A stretch of 64,000 nt of DNA from an uncultured Solirubrobacteraceae bacterium (GCA_902806175.1 CADCVQ010000009.1:20655-84654); one strand, 5' to 3'. Positions 34,700 to 43,259 are shown, numbered from the stretch's first letter. Notes: generated by a model not told the origin, from the sequence alone. Numbers and translations are program-made.

Positions 34700-34785
34700 C
34701 TAGGCAGCCGCCACGGCTTCGTCACGTGCGCCGGCGGCGCGCATCTAGACAGCCGCCACGGCTTCGTCGCGTGCGGCCGCCAGCC
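34696..34785 (-). repeat. 45-bp tandem duplication across a gene junction
   Basis: Two nearly identical 45-bp units (GCATCTAG recurs at 34696 and 34741; differences are single bases) cover the 3' end of the epimerase gene and the 5' end of the dehydrogenase gene. The duplication created a second TAG-ATG junction. It is in frame and keeps both genes intact. Confidence 0.85.
34700..34744 (-). CDS. 14-residue mini-ORF formed by the junction duplication
   Basis: On the minus strand the epimerase stop TAG is directly followed by ATG, 14 codons (MRAAGARDEAVAAA) and a TAG that is again directly followed by the ATG of the dehydrogenase. The peptide joins the first residues of the dehydrogenase to the last of the epimerase. 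It is probably a by-product of the duplication. It could still act as a coupling leader between the two genes. Confidence 0.4.
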   Translation of the reverse strand: MRAAGARDEAVAAA

Positions 34786-35785
34786 ACGCGGCCAGCGAGC
34801 GTACGCCGTCGCGCGGCGCGACGCGGGCGCGCCAGCCGGTGGCCGCCGTGAACGCCGCGCAGTCAGAGACGTAGTAGCGCTGGTCGCCCTGGCGCCAAGC
34901 CGCGTAGTCGACGCCCGGCTCGCGGCCCTGCGTCTGGGCGATGAGCTCCAGCAGCTCGCGCAGGCTGACCGTGTTGCGCGCGCCGCCGCCGATGTTGAAC
35001 GCACGTCCCGCGAGCCGCTGCGCATCCTGCTCGGCGCGCAGGAACGCATCGACGAGGTCGTCGACGTAGAGCACGTCGCGGACCTGCTTGCCGTCGCCGT
35101 AGATCGTGATCGGCCGGCGCTCGAGCGCGCGGATGAGGAAGTGCGCGACCCAGCCCTGGTCCTCCGTGCCGAACTGGTGCGGGCCGTAGATGCAGCTCAT
35201 CCGGAAGACGACCGTCGGCACGCCGTAGGAACGGGCGTAGTCGACGACGTACTGATCGGCGGCGCCCTTCGAGCAGCCGTACGGGGTGCAGAACGCCAGC
35301 GGCCGCGACTCGCCGATCCCGCTTGCCAGGATCGGCGCGTCGAGCGGCTCGTAGCGCGTCGGCTGCTCGGCGAGCTCCACGTCGCCGAGTCCGCCGTACA
35401 CCTTGTTCGTCGAGGTGAAGAGCACCGGTGGCGGACTCGTCCGCGCGCGCGCCGCCTCGAGCACGTTGATCGTGCCGTGCAGGTTGACGTCGACGTCCTC
35501 GACGGGCTCGTCGAGGCTCGTCGTGACCGCGACCTGCGCCGCGAGGTGAAAGACCCGGTCGCAGGCGTCGACCGCGCGCGCCACGGCGCTCGCGTCGCGC
35601 ACGTCGGCGAGCTCGACGTCGACCGCCCGCCCGTGCCGGCGCGTGAGCCACGCGAGGTTCTCCTCGACGCCGGCGCGCGAGAGGTTGTCGAAGACGATCA
35701 CGCGCTCGCCGTCGCGCAGGATGCGGTCGGCGAGGTTCGTCCCGACGAAGCCGGCGCCGCCGGTGATCAGCGTGCGGCGCCTCAT
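34745..35785 (-). CDS. CDP-paratose 2-epimerase-like nucleotide-sugar epimerase (operon gene 2)
   Basis: 346 residues from ATG 35785. Extended SDR with GGAGFVGTNLA, AAQVAVTTSLDEP, FTSTNKVYGG and YGCSKGAADQYVVDYA (catalytic YxxxK class), followed by SCIYGPHQFGTEDQGWVAHF and YGDGKQVRDVLYVDDLV. These blocks are those of CDP-paratose/tyvelose 2-epimerases, more than of GalE. The actual substrate may differ. It overlaps the upstream epimerase by ATGA; its end lies in the 45-bp duplication. Confidence 0.85.
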   Translation of the reverse strand: MRRRTLITGGAGFVGTNLADRILRDGERVIVFDNLSRAGVEENLAWLTRRHGRAVDVELADVRDASAVARAVDACDRVFHLAAQVAVTTSLDEPVEDVDVNLHGTINVLEAARARTSPPPVLFTSTNKVYGGLGDVELAEQPTRYEPLDAPILASGIGESRPLAFCTPYGCSKGAADQYVVDYARSYGVPTVVFRMSCIYGPHQFGTEDQGWVAHFLIRALERRPITIYGDGKQVRDVLYVDDLVDAFLRAEQDAQRLAGRAFNIGGGARNTVSLRELLELIAQTQGREPGVDYAAWRQGDQRYYVSDCAAFTAATGWRARVAPRDGVRSLAAWLAAARDEAVAAV

Positions 35786-36903
35786 ACCGTGAGCCCCCGC
35801 GAGGCGAGCTCGGCAGCGGCGTCGTCGACACGGTCGGTCGCGACCTGGTGCGCGAGCCACTCGGCGAGCTCGCCCATCCCGTCGGCGCGCGCGACCTGCG
35901 GCACGTAGCCGAGCGTCCGCTCGGCGCGGCTGATGTCGGCGAAGCAGTGCCGGATGTCGCCGACGCGGTACTTGCCGGTGACCTGCGCGGCGACATCCTC
36001 GCGACCCATCACACGCGCGAGTTCGTCGGCGATCTGCAGCACCGAGACGCTCTCGCCGGAGCCGACGTTGAGGATCCGCCCGTCCTCATCGGGGCGCTCG
36101 AGCGCCAGCCGCACCGCGCGCGCGACGTCGTAGACGCTGACGAAGTCGCGCCGCTGGCGGCCGTCCTCGTAGATGAGCGGCGCGCGCCCGTTCAGCAGCC
36201 GGCCGGCGAAGATCGCGAGGACGCCCGTGTACGGGTTCGACAGCGCCTGGCGCGGCCCGTAGACGTTGAAGAAGCGCAGCGCCGTGACCGGCGTGTGGTA
36301 GGCCGAGCCGAACAGCAGGCTCATGCGCTCCTGGTCGTACTTGCCCAGCGCGTAGATCGACGACAGCGCGGGCGGCTTGTCCTCGGGCGTCGGCAGGGGC
36401 GCGAGCCGCTGGCCGTTCTCGCCGACCGGCTCCCACGCGCCTTGCCTGAGCTGCTCGCGGGAGCGCTCGACGACATCGGTGACGCGCCTGCCGGCGGCGC
36501 CCGCGTACAGCCCCTCGCCGTAGATGCTCATGCTCGACGCGACGACGAGCTGCGCCACCGGGTGGTCGAGCAACGCCTGCAGCAGCACGCCGGTCCCCAG
36601 CCCGTTGACGCTCGTGTAGTCGGCGATCTCGTACATGCTCTGGCCGACGCCGACGCGCGCGGCGAGGTGCACGACGGCGTCGACGCCCTCCAGCGCGGCG
36701 CGCACGCAGTCGGCGTCGCGAACGTCGCCGACGACGAGCTCCACGTCGGGATCGAGGTACGCGGGCCGCTCGCCGCGGTTCTCGTGGACCTGCGGCGTGA
36801 GGTTGTCGAGCGCGCGCACCCGCCAGCCGTGTGCGAGGAGCTCGTCAGCAAGGTGCGAGCCGATGAAGCCGGCGCCACCGGTGATGAGGATTCTGCTGCT
36901 CAC
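35782..36903 (-). CDS. dTDP-L-rhamnose 4-epimerase-like enzyme (first gene of glycan operon)
   Basis: 373 residues from GTG 36903, with AGGAAAGG as ribosome-binding site. Extended SDR: GGAGFIGSHLADEL, then ARVGVGQSMYEIADY, VVASSMSIYGEGLY, YALGKYDQERM (YxxxK) and FFNVYGPRQALSNPYTGV, RRDFVSVYDVARA. The VGVGQSMYEI and QALSNPYTGV signatures match dTDP-L-rhamnose 4-epimerases (6-deoxy-L-talose formation). It heads an operon of nine tightly overlapping genes ending at 27746. A promoter must lie in the 167-bp region up to the divergent gene at 37071, but I see no convincing -10/-35 pair. Confidence 0.85.
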   Translation of the reverse strand: MSSRILITGGAGFIGSHLADELLAHGWRVRALDNLTPQVHENRGERPAYLDPDVELVVGDVRDADCVRAALEGVDAVVHLAARVGVGQSMYEIADYTSVNGLGTGVLLQALLDHPVAQLVVASSMSIYGEGLYAGAAGRRVTDVVERSREQLRQGAWEPVGENGQRLAPLPTPEDKPPALSSIYALGKYDQERMSLLFGSAYHTPVTALRFFNVYGPRQALSNPYTGVLAIFAGRLLNGRAPLIYEDGRQRRDFVSVYDVARAVRLALERPDEDGRILNVGSGESVSVLQIADELARVMGREDVAAQVTGKYRVGDIRHCFADISRAERTLGYVPQVARADGMGELAEWLAHQVATDRVDDAAAELASRGLTV

Positions 36904-37070
36904 GGGACCTTTCCTGCAGCGTTGGGGACGTTGCGCCCCCTCCCATACCCAGCCTTCGCAGGATCAACCCACGTTCTATGTCAATGTCATCAACCCGACA
37001 TCCGGCGGATAGGGCGATGCGACACGGGTAACTCCAGCCGGAGCCCCTGCATCCGACCGAGGAGCCTCAC

Positions 37071-37298
37071 ATGAGCACCGAGACCGGCGAAGTCACCGGC
37101 ACGAAGGACAAGGACTACAACATCATCTGGTTCACGGAGCAGTGCCTGAACAACGCGCTGCGCCTGGAGACCTACATCCAGGACGCCGAGCGCGACGGTG
37201 ACAGCGACCTTGCAACGTTCTTCCGCAAGGCGCAGGCCGACAGCCGCAAGGGCGCCGAGTCGGGCAAGCGGATGCTCGCCGAGCGGCTCTCCGCCTAG
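37071..37298 (+). CDS. Small helical hypothetical protein
   Basis: 75 residues, beginning MSTETGEVTGTKDKDYNIIW and otherwise predicted helical (FTEQCLNNALRLETYIQDAE, then FFRKAQADSRKGAESGKRML). GAGGAG precedes the ATG. The helices have a weak ferritin-like or four-helix flavour but no metal motif. It is followed after 6 nt by another small gene and is divergent from the glycan operon. I do not recognise a characterised family. Confidence 0.65.
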   Translation: MSTETGEVTGTKDKDYNIIWFTEQCLNNALRLETYIQDAERDGDSDLATFFRKAQADSRKGAESGKRMLAERLSA

Positions 37299-37304
37299 CG
37301 CGGG

Positions 37305-37514
37305 ATGGACGACGAGGAGGACAAGGCCCCGCCGCACGACAGCGACGCCAGCGAGCCGCTCGGGCCGATGACGCCCGACGACGAAACCCCGGCGGGGGAC
37401 ACGCCCGAGGCGCACGACGAGATCTCGCCGCACGACCTGCCGCCCGGCCACCCGGGCCGCGAGGAGGCCGAGCGCCAGGCCGGCTCGGGTGGGACGACGC
37501 GAGGCAACGTGTGA
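37305..37514 (+). CDS. Small acidic hypothetical protein
   Basis: 69 residues, rich in Asp, Glu, Pro and His (MDDEEDKAPPHDSDASEPLG at the start), probably disordered. It begins 6 nt after the preceding stop and ends just before the CHAD gene, so it may be part of the same transcript. Composition is not that of chance frames here, but no function can be suggested. Confidence 0.5.
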   Translation: MDDEEDKAPPHDSDASEPLGPMTPDDETPAGDTPEAHDEISPHDLPPGHPGREEAERQAGSGGTTRGNV

Positions 37515-37565
37515 TCACGAGGTGACCGGCGCGCCGCCGTCGCGGCGCGCTGGCAGACTGCGCGC

Positions 37566-39113
37566 ATGGACGCGCGCGCGACCGTTCTGCTGCTCCCGGA
37601 TGGCCTGAGTGCCTCGGGGGCGGCCGACCGGCTGGCGGCGCTCGTGCCGGTCGTGACACAGAGCACGCACGCGATCGAGCGCACGTTCTGGGACACGTTC
37701 GACGGGCGCCTGCACCGCGCCGGCCTCGCCCTCGCCGACGCGGCCAGTCGGCTCGTCCTGATGGACGCCGCGACGTCCGTCGAGCAGGCCAGCGGCGATC
37801 AGCCGCGGGGCGCGCGCAGGCTGACGCTCGAGATCCTGCCGGCCGGGATCCTGCACGACCGGCTGGCGCCGATCGTCGAGATGCGCGCGCTGACCCCGAT
37901 CGCCCGCGTGCGTAGCCGTCAGCTGCCGATCAACGTGCTCGACGACGTCGGCAAGATCGTCGTGCGCCTGCGCGCCGAGGAACCGGCGGCGCTCGCGGGC
38001 GGCGCCGCAGAGCACCCGCTGCGCCCGCGCCTGCACGTCGTCGGCGTGCGCGGCTATGACGCCGACTACGACCGCGTGCTGGCGATCCTGACGGGCGCGG
38101 TCGGCCTGCAGGCTGCCCCGCGGCCGGTGCTCGACGACGCCGTCGCGGCGCTCGGCCGCCCGATCGGCGGCATGTCGTCGAAGCTGCGCATCGAGCTGGA
38201 CCCGGCCGGTCGCGCCGACGCGGCCGCTGTGGCGATCCTGCGCCGCCTGACCGAGGTCATCGAGGACAACACGCCGGGAACGCTGGCCGACGTCGACTCG
38301 GAGTTCCTGCATGACCTGCGCGTCGCGGTGCGCCGCTCGCGCGCGCTGCAGCGCGAGCTGCGCGGGGTGTTCTCGCCCGAGCCGCTGCGTGTCTTTCGCG
38401 CCGGCTTTCGCGAGCTGCAGGTGCTGACCGGGCCGACGCGCGACCTCGACGTGCAGCTGCTCGAGTTCGGCGAGCTTGCGGCGGGGCTGGGGGAGAGCAC
38501 GGCGGGCGACGTCGCGCCGTTGCGGCGGCTGCTCGAGCAGCGCCTCGTGATCGAGCGCAGGAAGATGGTCAGCGGGCTGCGCTCGGAGCGCACGCGAGGG
38601 CTGCTGGCGAACTGGGCGGACTTCCTCGACGGCCTCGTCGATGCGCCGCAGGGCGATCGTCCCGATGCCACCCGGCCGATCGCCGACGTCGCCGCCGAGC
38701 GGATCAGCGCGGTCTACCGGCGGATGGTGAAGATGGGCCGGGCGATCGACGACGACAGCCCGCACGAGGCGCTGCACGACCTGCGCAAGAAGGGCAAGGA
38801 GCTGCGCTACCTGCTCGAGTTCTTCGCGTCGCTGTATCCGCCGGACGTCGTCAAGCCGATGGTGTCGACGCTGAAGGGGCTGCAGGACGTGCTCGGCCGC
38901 TTCCAGGACCGCGAGGTGCAGGCGGACCTGCTGCGTGCGCTGGGCGACGAGATCGCGGCGATGGAGGGCGGCGCGGCGGCGCTGATGGCGATGGGCGTCC
39001 TCGTCGAGCGGCTCGTCGAGCAGCAGGAGCAGGCGCGGGCACAGTTCGCCGCGAGCTTCGCGCAGTTCGCGGCCAAGCCGCAGCGCAAGATCGTCCGCGA
39101 GACGTTCGGATGA
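37566..39113 (+). CDS. CYTH-like/CHAD-domain protein (polyphosphate-binding type)
   Basis: 515 residues. The N-terminal 200 residues look like a divergent CYTH/triphosphate-tunnel domain (ERTFWDTFDGRLHRAGLAL). The C-terminal part from about 215 is a CHAD domain, with the conserved histidine and basic helices seen twice: FLHDLRVAVRRSRALQREL and ALHDLRKKGKELRYLLEFF. CHAD domains bind inorganic polyphosphate and localise to polyphosphate granules. The stop overlaps the ATG of a ParA-type gene (ATGA), a coupling that suggests a joint role. A terminal coiled segment (VEQQEQARAQFAASFAQF) precedes the stop. Confidence 0.87.
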   Translation: MDARATVLLLPDGLSASGAADRLAALVPVVTQSTHAIERTFWDTFDGRLHRAGLALADAASRLVLMDAATSVEQASGDQPRGARRLTLEILPAGILHDRLAPIVEMRALTPIARVRSRQLPINVLDDVGKIVVRLRAEEPAALAGGAAEHPLRPRLHVVGVRGYDADYDRVLAILTGAVGLQAAPRPVLDDAVAALGRPIGGMSSKLRIELDPAGRADAAAVAILRRLTEVIEDNTPGTLADVDSEFLHDLRVAVRRSRALQRELRGVFSPEPLRVFRAGFRELQVLTGPTRDLDVQLLEFGELAAGLGESTAGDVAPLRRLLEQRLVIERRKMVSGLRSERTRGLLANWADFLDGLVDAPQGDRPDATRPIADVAAERISAVYRRMVKMGRAIDDDSPHEALHDLRKKGKELRYLLEFFASLYPPDVVKPMVSTLKGLQDVLGRFQDREVQADLLRALGDEIAAMEGGAAALMAMGVLVERLVEQQEQARAQFAASFAQFAAKPQRKIVRETFG

Positions 39114-39859
39114 CGAAGGTCGTCGCGCTCTACAACATCAAGGGCGGCGTCGGCAAGACGTCGGCCGCCGTCAACCTCGCCTGGACGGCGGCCGAGCAGG
39201 GATCGCGCGTGCTGCTGTGGGACCTCGATCCGCAGGGCGCGGCGAGCTTCCTGCTGCGGATCAAGCCGAAGGTGCGCGGCGGCGGCGCCAAGCTCGTGCG
39301 CGGCAAGAGCGATCCGGTCGCGCTGCTGAAGGGGTCCGACCACGAGCTCCTGGACCTGCTGCCGGCCGACTTCTCCTATCGCAACATGGACCTCGCGCTG
39401 GATGCGACGAAGCGCCCGACGCAGGGGCTGCAGCGCGTGATCGCGCCGCTCGCCCACGACTACGACTACGTCTTCCTGGACTGCCCGCCAGCGATCTCGC
39501 TGGCCTCCGAGAACGTCTTCGCGGCAGCCGACCTGCTGCTCGTACCGCTGATCCCGTCGCCGCTGTCGCTGCGCACGTTCGAGCAGCTCCAGCGCTTCGT
39601 CGCCGGCGAGGTGCCCAAGCCGCGCCCGCAGATCGCGGCCTTCTTCTCGATGGCCGACGGCCGCAAGACGCTGCACCGCGAGGTCATGGACGAGCTCGGC
39701 GCGCGCGTGGACGGCGCCGTGCTCGAGACCGCGATCCCGGCGGCCAGCGACGTCGAGAAGATGGCCCTCAGGCGCCGCGCGCTCGCCGGCTTTGCGCCCC
39801 ACGGCCGCGCCGCGCGCGCCTACGCGGCACTGTGGGACGAGCTGCGGCCGCGGCTGTAG
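39110..39859 (+). CDS. ParA/MinD-type P-loop ATPase
   Basis: 249 residues. Deviant Walker A KGGVGKTSAAVN (10-21), Walker A' LLWDLDPQGAASFLL, Walker B DYVFLDCPP and PLIPSPLSLRTFEQL are those of ParA-family ATPases. No ParB-like gene or parS-like site is visible nearby, and there is no replication gene. Instead it is translationally coupled to a CHAD-domain protein. Positioning of a cargo such as polyphosphate granules, as orphan ParAs do for carboxysomes and chemotaxis arrays, is my inference. Confidence 0.85.
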   Translation: MTKVVALYNIKGGVGKTSAAVNLAWTAAEQGSRVLLWDLDPQGAASFLLRIKPKVRGGGAKLVRGKSDPVALLKGSDHELLDLLPADFSYRNMDLALDATKRPTQGLQRVIAPLAHDYDYVFLDCPPAISLASENVFAAADLLLVPLIPSPLSLRTFEQLQRFVAGEVPKPRPQIAAFFSMADGRKTLHREVMDELGARVDGAVLETAIPAASDVEKMALRRRALAGFAPHGRAARAYAALWDELRPRL

Positions 39860-39957
39860 GGACAGGACTTGCGGCGATTGACTGCCCGCGTGGCGACGTC
39901 CAGGCGCTGCCCGTGTGCACCGGCGCAGAAAGACTCTAGTGGCCCAGCGGCTGGCGG

Positions 39958-42222
39958 TCAGGCGCTCGTGCTCGCGTGTGCTGCTGGGGCGATCATCGGC
40001 AGCGCGGGCGCGGGTCGGCCGACGTAATAGCCCTGGGCGTGGTCGATGCCGACGTCGCGCACGAGTTGCAGCGTCGCCGCGTCTTCGACGTACTCGGCGA
40101 CCGTCTGCTTGCCGAGGCCGCGCGCGAGCGCCACGAGCGACTCGACGAGGACGAGGTCGCTGGGATCGGTCGTGAGGTTCTTGATGAACTGGCCGTCGAT
40201 CTTCAGCTCGTCGAAGGGCAGGTTCTTGAGGTAGTGAAACGAAGCGAAGCCAGAGCCGAAGTCGTCAAGGGCGATCCCGCAGCCCAGATCCGAGAGGCTC
40301 GTGAGGAAGCGTCGTGCGTCGTCGAGGCTTGCGATCGCGGCGGTTTCGGTGACCTCGAAGACGAGCCCGGCGGGATCGATCGGCGAGTTCTCGAGGGCGT
40401 TGCAGATGAAGTCGAGGAAGTCGTGGTCTGACAGCGAGCGCGCGGAGATGTTGATCTGCAGGCGAACCGGGTCGGCGGTGGCGTTGCGGCGTTCAAGGAG
40501 CGCGATCGCCTCGCGCACCACCCAGCGGTCGATGGTGCGGATCATCCCGCGGCGCTCGGCGATCGGCAGAAAGGCTCCCGGCAGGATGACTTCGCCGTCG
40601 GGGCCGAGCATGCGCAGTAGCAGCTCGTAGTTGGTGATCTTGCCCGACGCGATGTTCAGGATCGGCTGCGCGTAGAGCGTCAGGTGCTGCTCGTCGAGGG
40701 CGCGCCTGATCCGGTCGGGCCATGAGATCTGGTTGACGACGCCGGTGCTCTGGACGGTCGCGGTGCAGTAGACGACGCAGCGATTGCCTCCGGCGTCCTT
40801 GGCCTCGTACATCGCCAGATCGGCGTCGTTGAGCAGCTCGTCGCCGGTGAGGTCGGTGTCGGCGGCGTGGACGACGACGCCGACGCTCGCGGTGCGCTGG
40901 ATGCGGCCGCCGGCGATGTGCACAGCATGCTCGCTGACGCGCTGCACGAGCGCGGCCCCGAGGATTTCGGCCTGCTCACGGCCCAGGTCGCCGACGAGGA
41001 CGGCGAACTCGTCACCGCCGAGGCGCGCGACGATGTCGCTTTGGCGCGTGCCTTCGCTGAGGGCGTTCGCCGCGGAGACGAGCATCTCGTCTCCGACCTG
41101 GTGGCCGAGCGTGTCGTTGACTTCCTTGAAGTTGTCGAGGTCGACGACGATCACAGCGCCGCCACGGCCGCAACGGCGTGCGCGCTCAAGCTGCGCGGAC
41201 AGCTCGCGCTCAAATCGACGCCGGTTGAACAGCCCGGTGAGTGGGTCGATGTCGGCGAGGTCTTTGAGCTCGCGCGCCAGGCGGTTGCGCTCGGTGACGT
41301 CTTCGATCTGCACGATCACGTCGCGCACGTCACCGCAGCCGGCGACGACCGACATGCTCAGGCGCCCCTCGAACGCGACGCCGGTGCGGTCCAGCAGCGC
41401 GAGCTCGTCATGAAAGACGGGTGAGCGGCCGGCGGTCAGGTCGTCGATTGCGTCCAGGATGCGTCCCTCTCCCGCGGCATCGAGCAGCACCGAGACGTGC
41501 GCGCCGGCGAGTTCGGACTCTGTGTAGCCAAAACGCTGGCAGAGCGTGCGATTGACGCGCACGAGCGCGCCGCGCGTCGGGCCGTCGGCGCCGATCAGCG
41601 CCATGCCGACCGGCCCGTCTTCGAAGGCGCTGCGAAAGCGCGCGTCGCTTTCGCTGGCATGGTCGCTGGCGCGCCGGCTCTCGGCGCGGACGTCCTCGTT
41701 CATCCGCCATGACACCACGGCGGCGATCGACGCCGCCAGGACAAACCCGCCGTGGACGCCGGCCAGGACCCACGGATCGCCGCCGTGGTTATACACCGAG
41801 TCGCGATCGAGGAACCCGGCCGCCAGGTGGTGCACCACGACGAATCCGAACGCGATCAGAAACGGGCGCCAGTCCTCGTACAGCGAGACGACGATGATCA
41901 TCACAAAGAACATGAAGTGCGCCTCGATCGCCCCCGCCGCGAGATGCACCGCCAGCGCGGTTGCCGTGCACAGCCCCAGCGACACCAGTGACGACGACGT
42001 GGCCTGCCGGGCGCGCCCCCGGCTTGCCAGCAGGGCGATCACGAGCAGCGCGCCGCCGCCTACAGCGGCGTGGGCCCCCGCGTGCCCGACGGCCAGGCCA
42101 TACAACGGCAGCGCCAGGGCCAACAGCCACAGCACAAGCAAGATCCCTTGATGGCGACGCACCCACTCGGCTGCGGGCAGGGTCTCACCCGACGGCAGCT
42201 GTCCACGTAAAAAGCTTCGCAT
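39958..42222 (-). CDS. Membrane GGDEF-PAS-EAL protein (cyclic-di-GMP enzyme)
   Basis: 754 residues from ATG 42222; the open frame continues upstream but loses protein-like composition. About five or six hydrophobic helices (residues 20-190) resemble a MASE-type sensor. Then come a PAS domain (FRSAFEDGPVGMALIG), a GGDEF domain with an intact RLGGDEFAVLV active site and the upstream DIDPLTGLFNRRRFE, and an EAL domain reading YELLLRM at the EAL position with LKIDGQFIKNL and EYVEDAATLQL. Synthesis looks possible; the EAL motif is changed to ELL, so hydrolysis is less certain. Transcribed towards the ParA gene. Confidence 0.87.
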   Translation of the reverse strand: MRSFLRGQLPSGETLPAAEWVRRHQGILLVLWLLALALPLYGLAVGHAGAHAAVGGGALLVIALLASRGRARQATSSSLVSLGLCTATALAVHLAAGAIEAHFMFFVMIIVVSLYEDWRPFLIAFGFVVVHHLAAGFLDRDSVYNHGGDPWVLAGVHGGFVLAASIAAVVSWRMNEDVRAESRRASDHASESDARFRSAFEDGPVGMALIGADGPTRGALVRVNRTLCQRFGYTESELAGAHVSVLLDAAGEGRILDAIDDLTAGRSPVFHDELALLDRTGVAFEGRLSMSVVAGCGDVRDVIVQIEDVTERNRLARELKDLADIDPLTGLFNRRRFERELSAQLERARRCGRGGAVIVVDLDNFKEVNDTLGHQVGDEMLVSAANALSEGTRQSDIVARLGGDEFAVLVGDLGREQAEILGAALVQRVSEHAVHIAGGRIQRTASVGVVVHAADTDLTGDELLNDADLAMYEAKDAGGNRCVVYCTATVQSTGVVNQISWPDRIRRALDEQHLTLYAQPILNIASGKITNYELLLRMLGPDGEVILPGAFLPIAERRGMIRTIDRWVVREAIALLERRNATADPVRLQINISARSLSDHDFLDFICNALENSPIDPAGLVFEVTETAAIASLDDARRFLTSLSDLGCGIALDDFGSGFASFHYLKNLPFDELKIDGQFIKNLTTDPSDLVLVESLVALARGLGKQTVAEYVEDAATLQLVRDVGIDHAQGYYVGRPAPALPMIAPAAHASTSA

Positions 42223-42536
42223 GAAGGGCTTTATCGGCAGCCAAGCACGCGAACACAAACCCTGCTCGATCCTGGGTGAGCGCTGGCGCGGCAGGTGATC
42301 ACCGTGGAACGCGCGTCCGGGCCGTTTGGGTCCCGGCGCCCGCGAACACGCGCGTTTGCACGGATTCTGCGGTCGGTCCTTTGCACTGCGTACGGTTGAC
42401 GCATCGGACATTTTTGATGGGCTACTACGTGTCGCGGTCCCCGTCTCATGATGGGACGGGTGGCGGAGAGTCCCACGAGTGCTCCGCGCGCAGACGCCCG
42501 GGAGGTAGGCCATAACCCCGGATTAAAGGAGATCTT
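42223..42536. other. Divergent intergenic region with a possible structured leader
   Basis: 314 bp between the GGDEF-EAL gene and the secreted-protein gene. On the plus strand TTGACG (42396-42401) may be a -35 element, but no clear -10 follows. A 9-bp hairpin (42440-42448 with 42452-42460) and a 6-bp hairpin (GCGGAG 42463-42468 with CTCCGC 42482-42487) come next, and GGGAC in the first can alternatively pair with GTCCC at 42470-42474. A strong AAAGGAG (42525-42531) precedes ATG 42537. I could not match it to a riboswitch family I know. Confidence 0.45.
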
Positions 42537-43259
42537 ATGCACTCTGTGCACAGCGGCCGCATCGGCCGCAGTCTGTCGCTGGCCCCGCCCGCGTCGAGTA
42601 GCCGTCATCGGCTTGCATTGATGACCGCGGTCTCGCTGACGGCGACGCTTGCCGGCACCGGCTCAGCCGGCGCGGCGGTGTCCGTCACGGGCGGCGCGTA
42701 CGGCGTCAACGCGAACGTCAACGCGCTGCTGGCTCCTGTCTCCGTGGGCGCGCTGCCGTCGGTGAGCCTTCCGGTGGACGGCGGCGGGCCATTTACCGAG
42801 TCATTGCTGTCGGCGAACGTTGGCGGCCTTGCGCCCATTGGGGTGGCGAGGATGAGCACCGAGGGCAATTCGGGCATCGGCACGGTGAGGAGCTCGGTTG
42901 TGACGGCCGACGTCGGCGTCGCCGGACTGGTTGCTGCATCGGCCGCGCGCAGCCGCTGCTCGGTCACGACGACCGGCGCGGATGGCTCGGCGTCGGTCGT
43001 GGGTCTCGTCGTGGCGGGGATCGCGATCTCGACGATCGATGCCGGCCCGAACACGTCAATCGCACTGCCGGTCGGCCGCGTGATCGTCAACGAGCATCGC
43101 CGTGGCGGCGATTCGCAGATCACCGTCAACGCCGTGCACGTCATCCTCAACGCGGCCTTCGTCACAGGCGATGTCGTGATCGCGCAATCACGCTGCGCCG
43201 TCGCGACGTCGACGCGCACGAAGAGCCGCAAGCCGCGCCGTCGCGGCGCACGCGCATGA
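42537..43259 (+). CDS. Secreted choice-of-anchor-P-like protein
   Basis: 240 residues. N-terminal signal region (LMTAVSLTATLAGTGSAGA) followed by SVTGGAYGVNANVNALL, VSLPVDGGGPFTESLLSANV, VNEHRRGGDSQITVNAVHVI and a basic tail (TKSRKPRRRGARA). The Gly/Val/Ser-rich strands with two cysteines, and the order of SLP, TVNALH-like and GDVVIAQSRC elements, fit choice-of-anchor P family surface proteins of actinobacteria. Its stop overlaps the ATG of a subtilase, so the two are probably made together. Confidence 0.7.
   Translation: MHSVHSGRIGRSLSLAPPASSSRHRLALMTAVSLTATLAGTGSAGAAVSVTGGAYGVNANVNALLAPVSVGALPSVSLPVDGGGPFTESLLSANVGGLAPIGVARMSTEGNSGIGTVRSSVVTADVGVAGLVAASAARSRCSVTTTGADGSASVVGLVVAGIAISTIDAGPNTSIALPVGRVIVNEHRRGGDSQITVNAVHVILNAAFVTGDVVIAQSRCAVATSTRTKSRKPRRRGARA

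Noticed and set aside
37511..37526. GTGATC/GTGACC 11 bp apart as a PHO box for the CHAD gene
   Set aside because: Both units are weak matches and the first overlaps a stop codon. Two short units can arise by chance, so I do not call it despite the attractive polyphosphate link.
39936..39942. CTAGTGG near the ParA stop as a third copy of the inverted-repeat element
   Set aside because: Only seven bases match; neither arm nor central hairpin follows.
42421..42520. Known riboswitch (cyclic-di-GMP-I, glycine, cobalamin, ydaO, guanidine) in the leader of the secreted-protein gene
   Set aside because: None of the conserved cores I remember for these classes could be found; only generic hairpins are visible.
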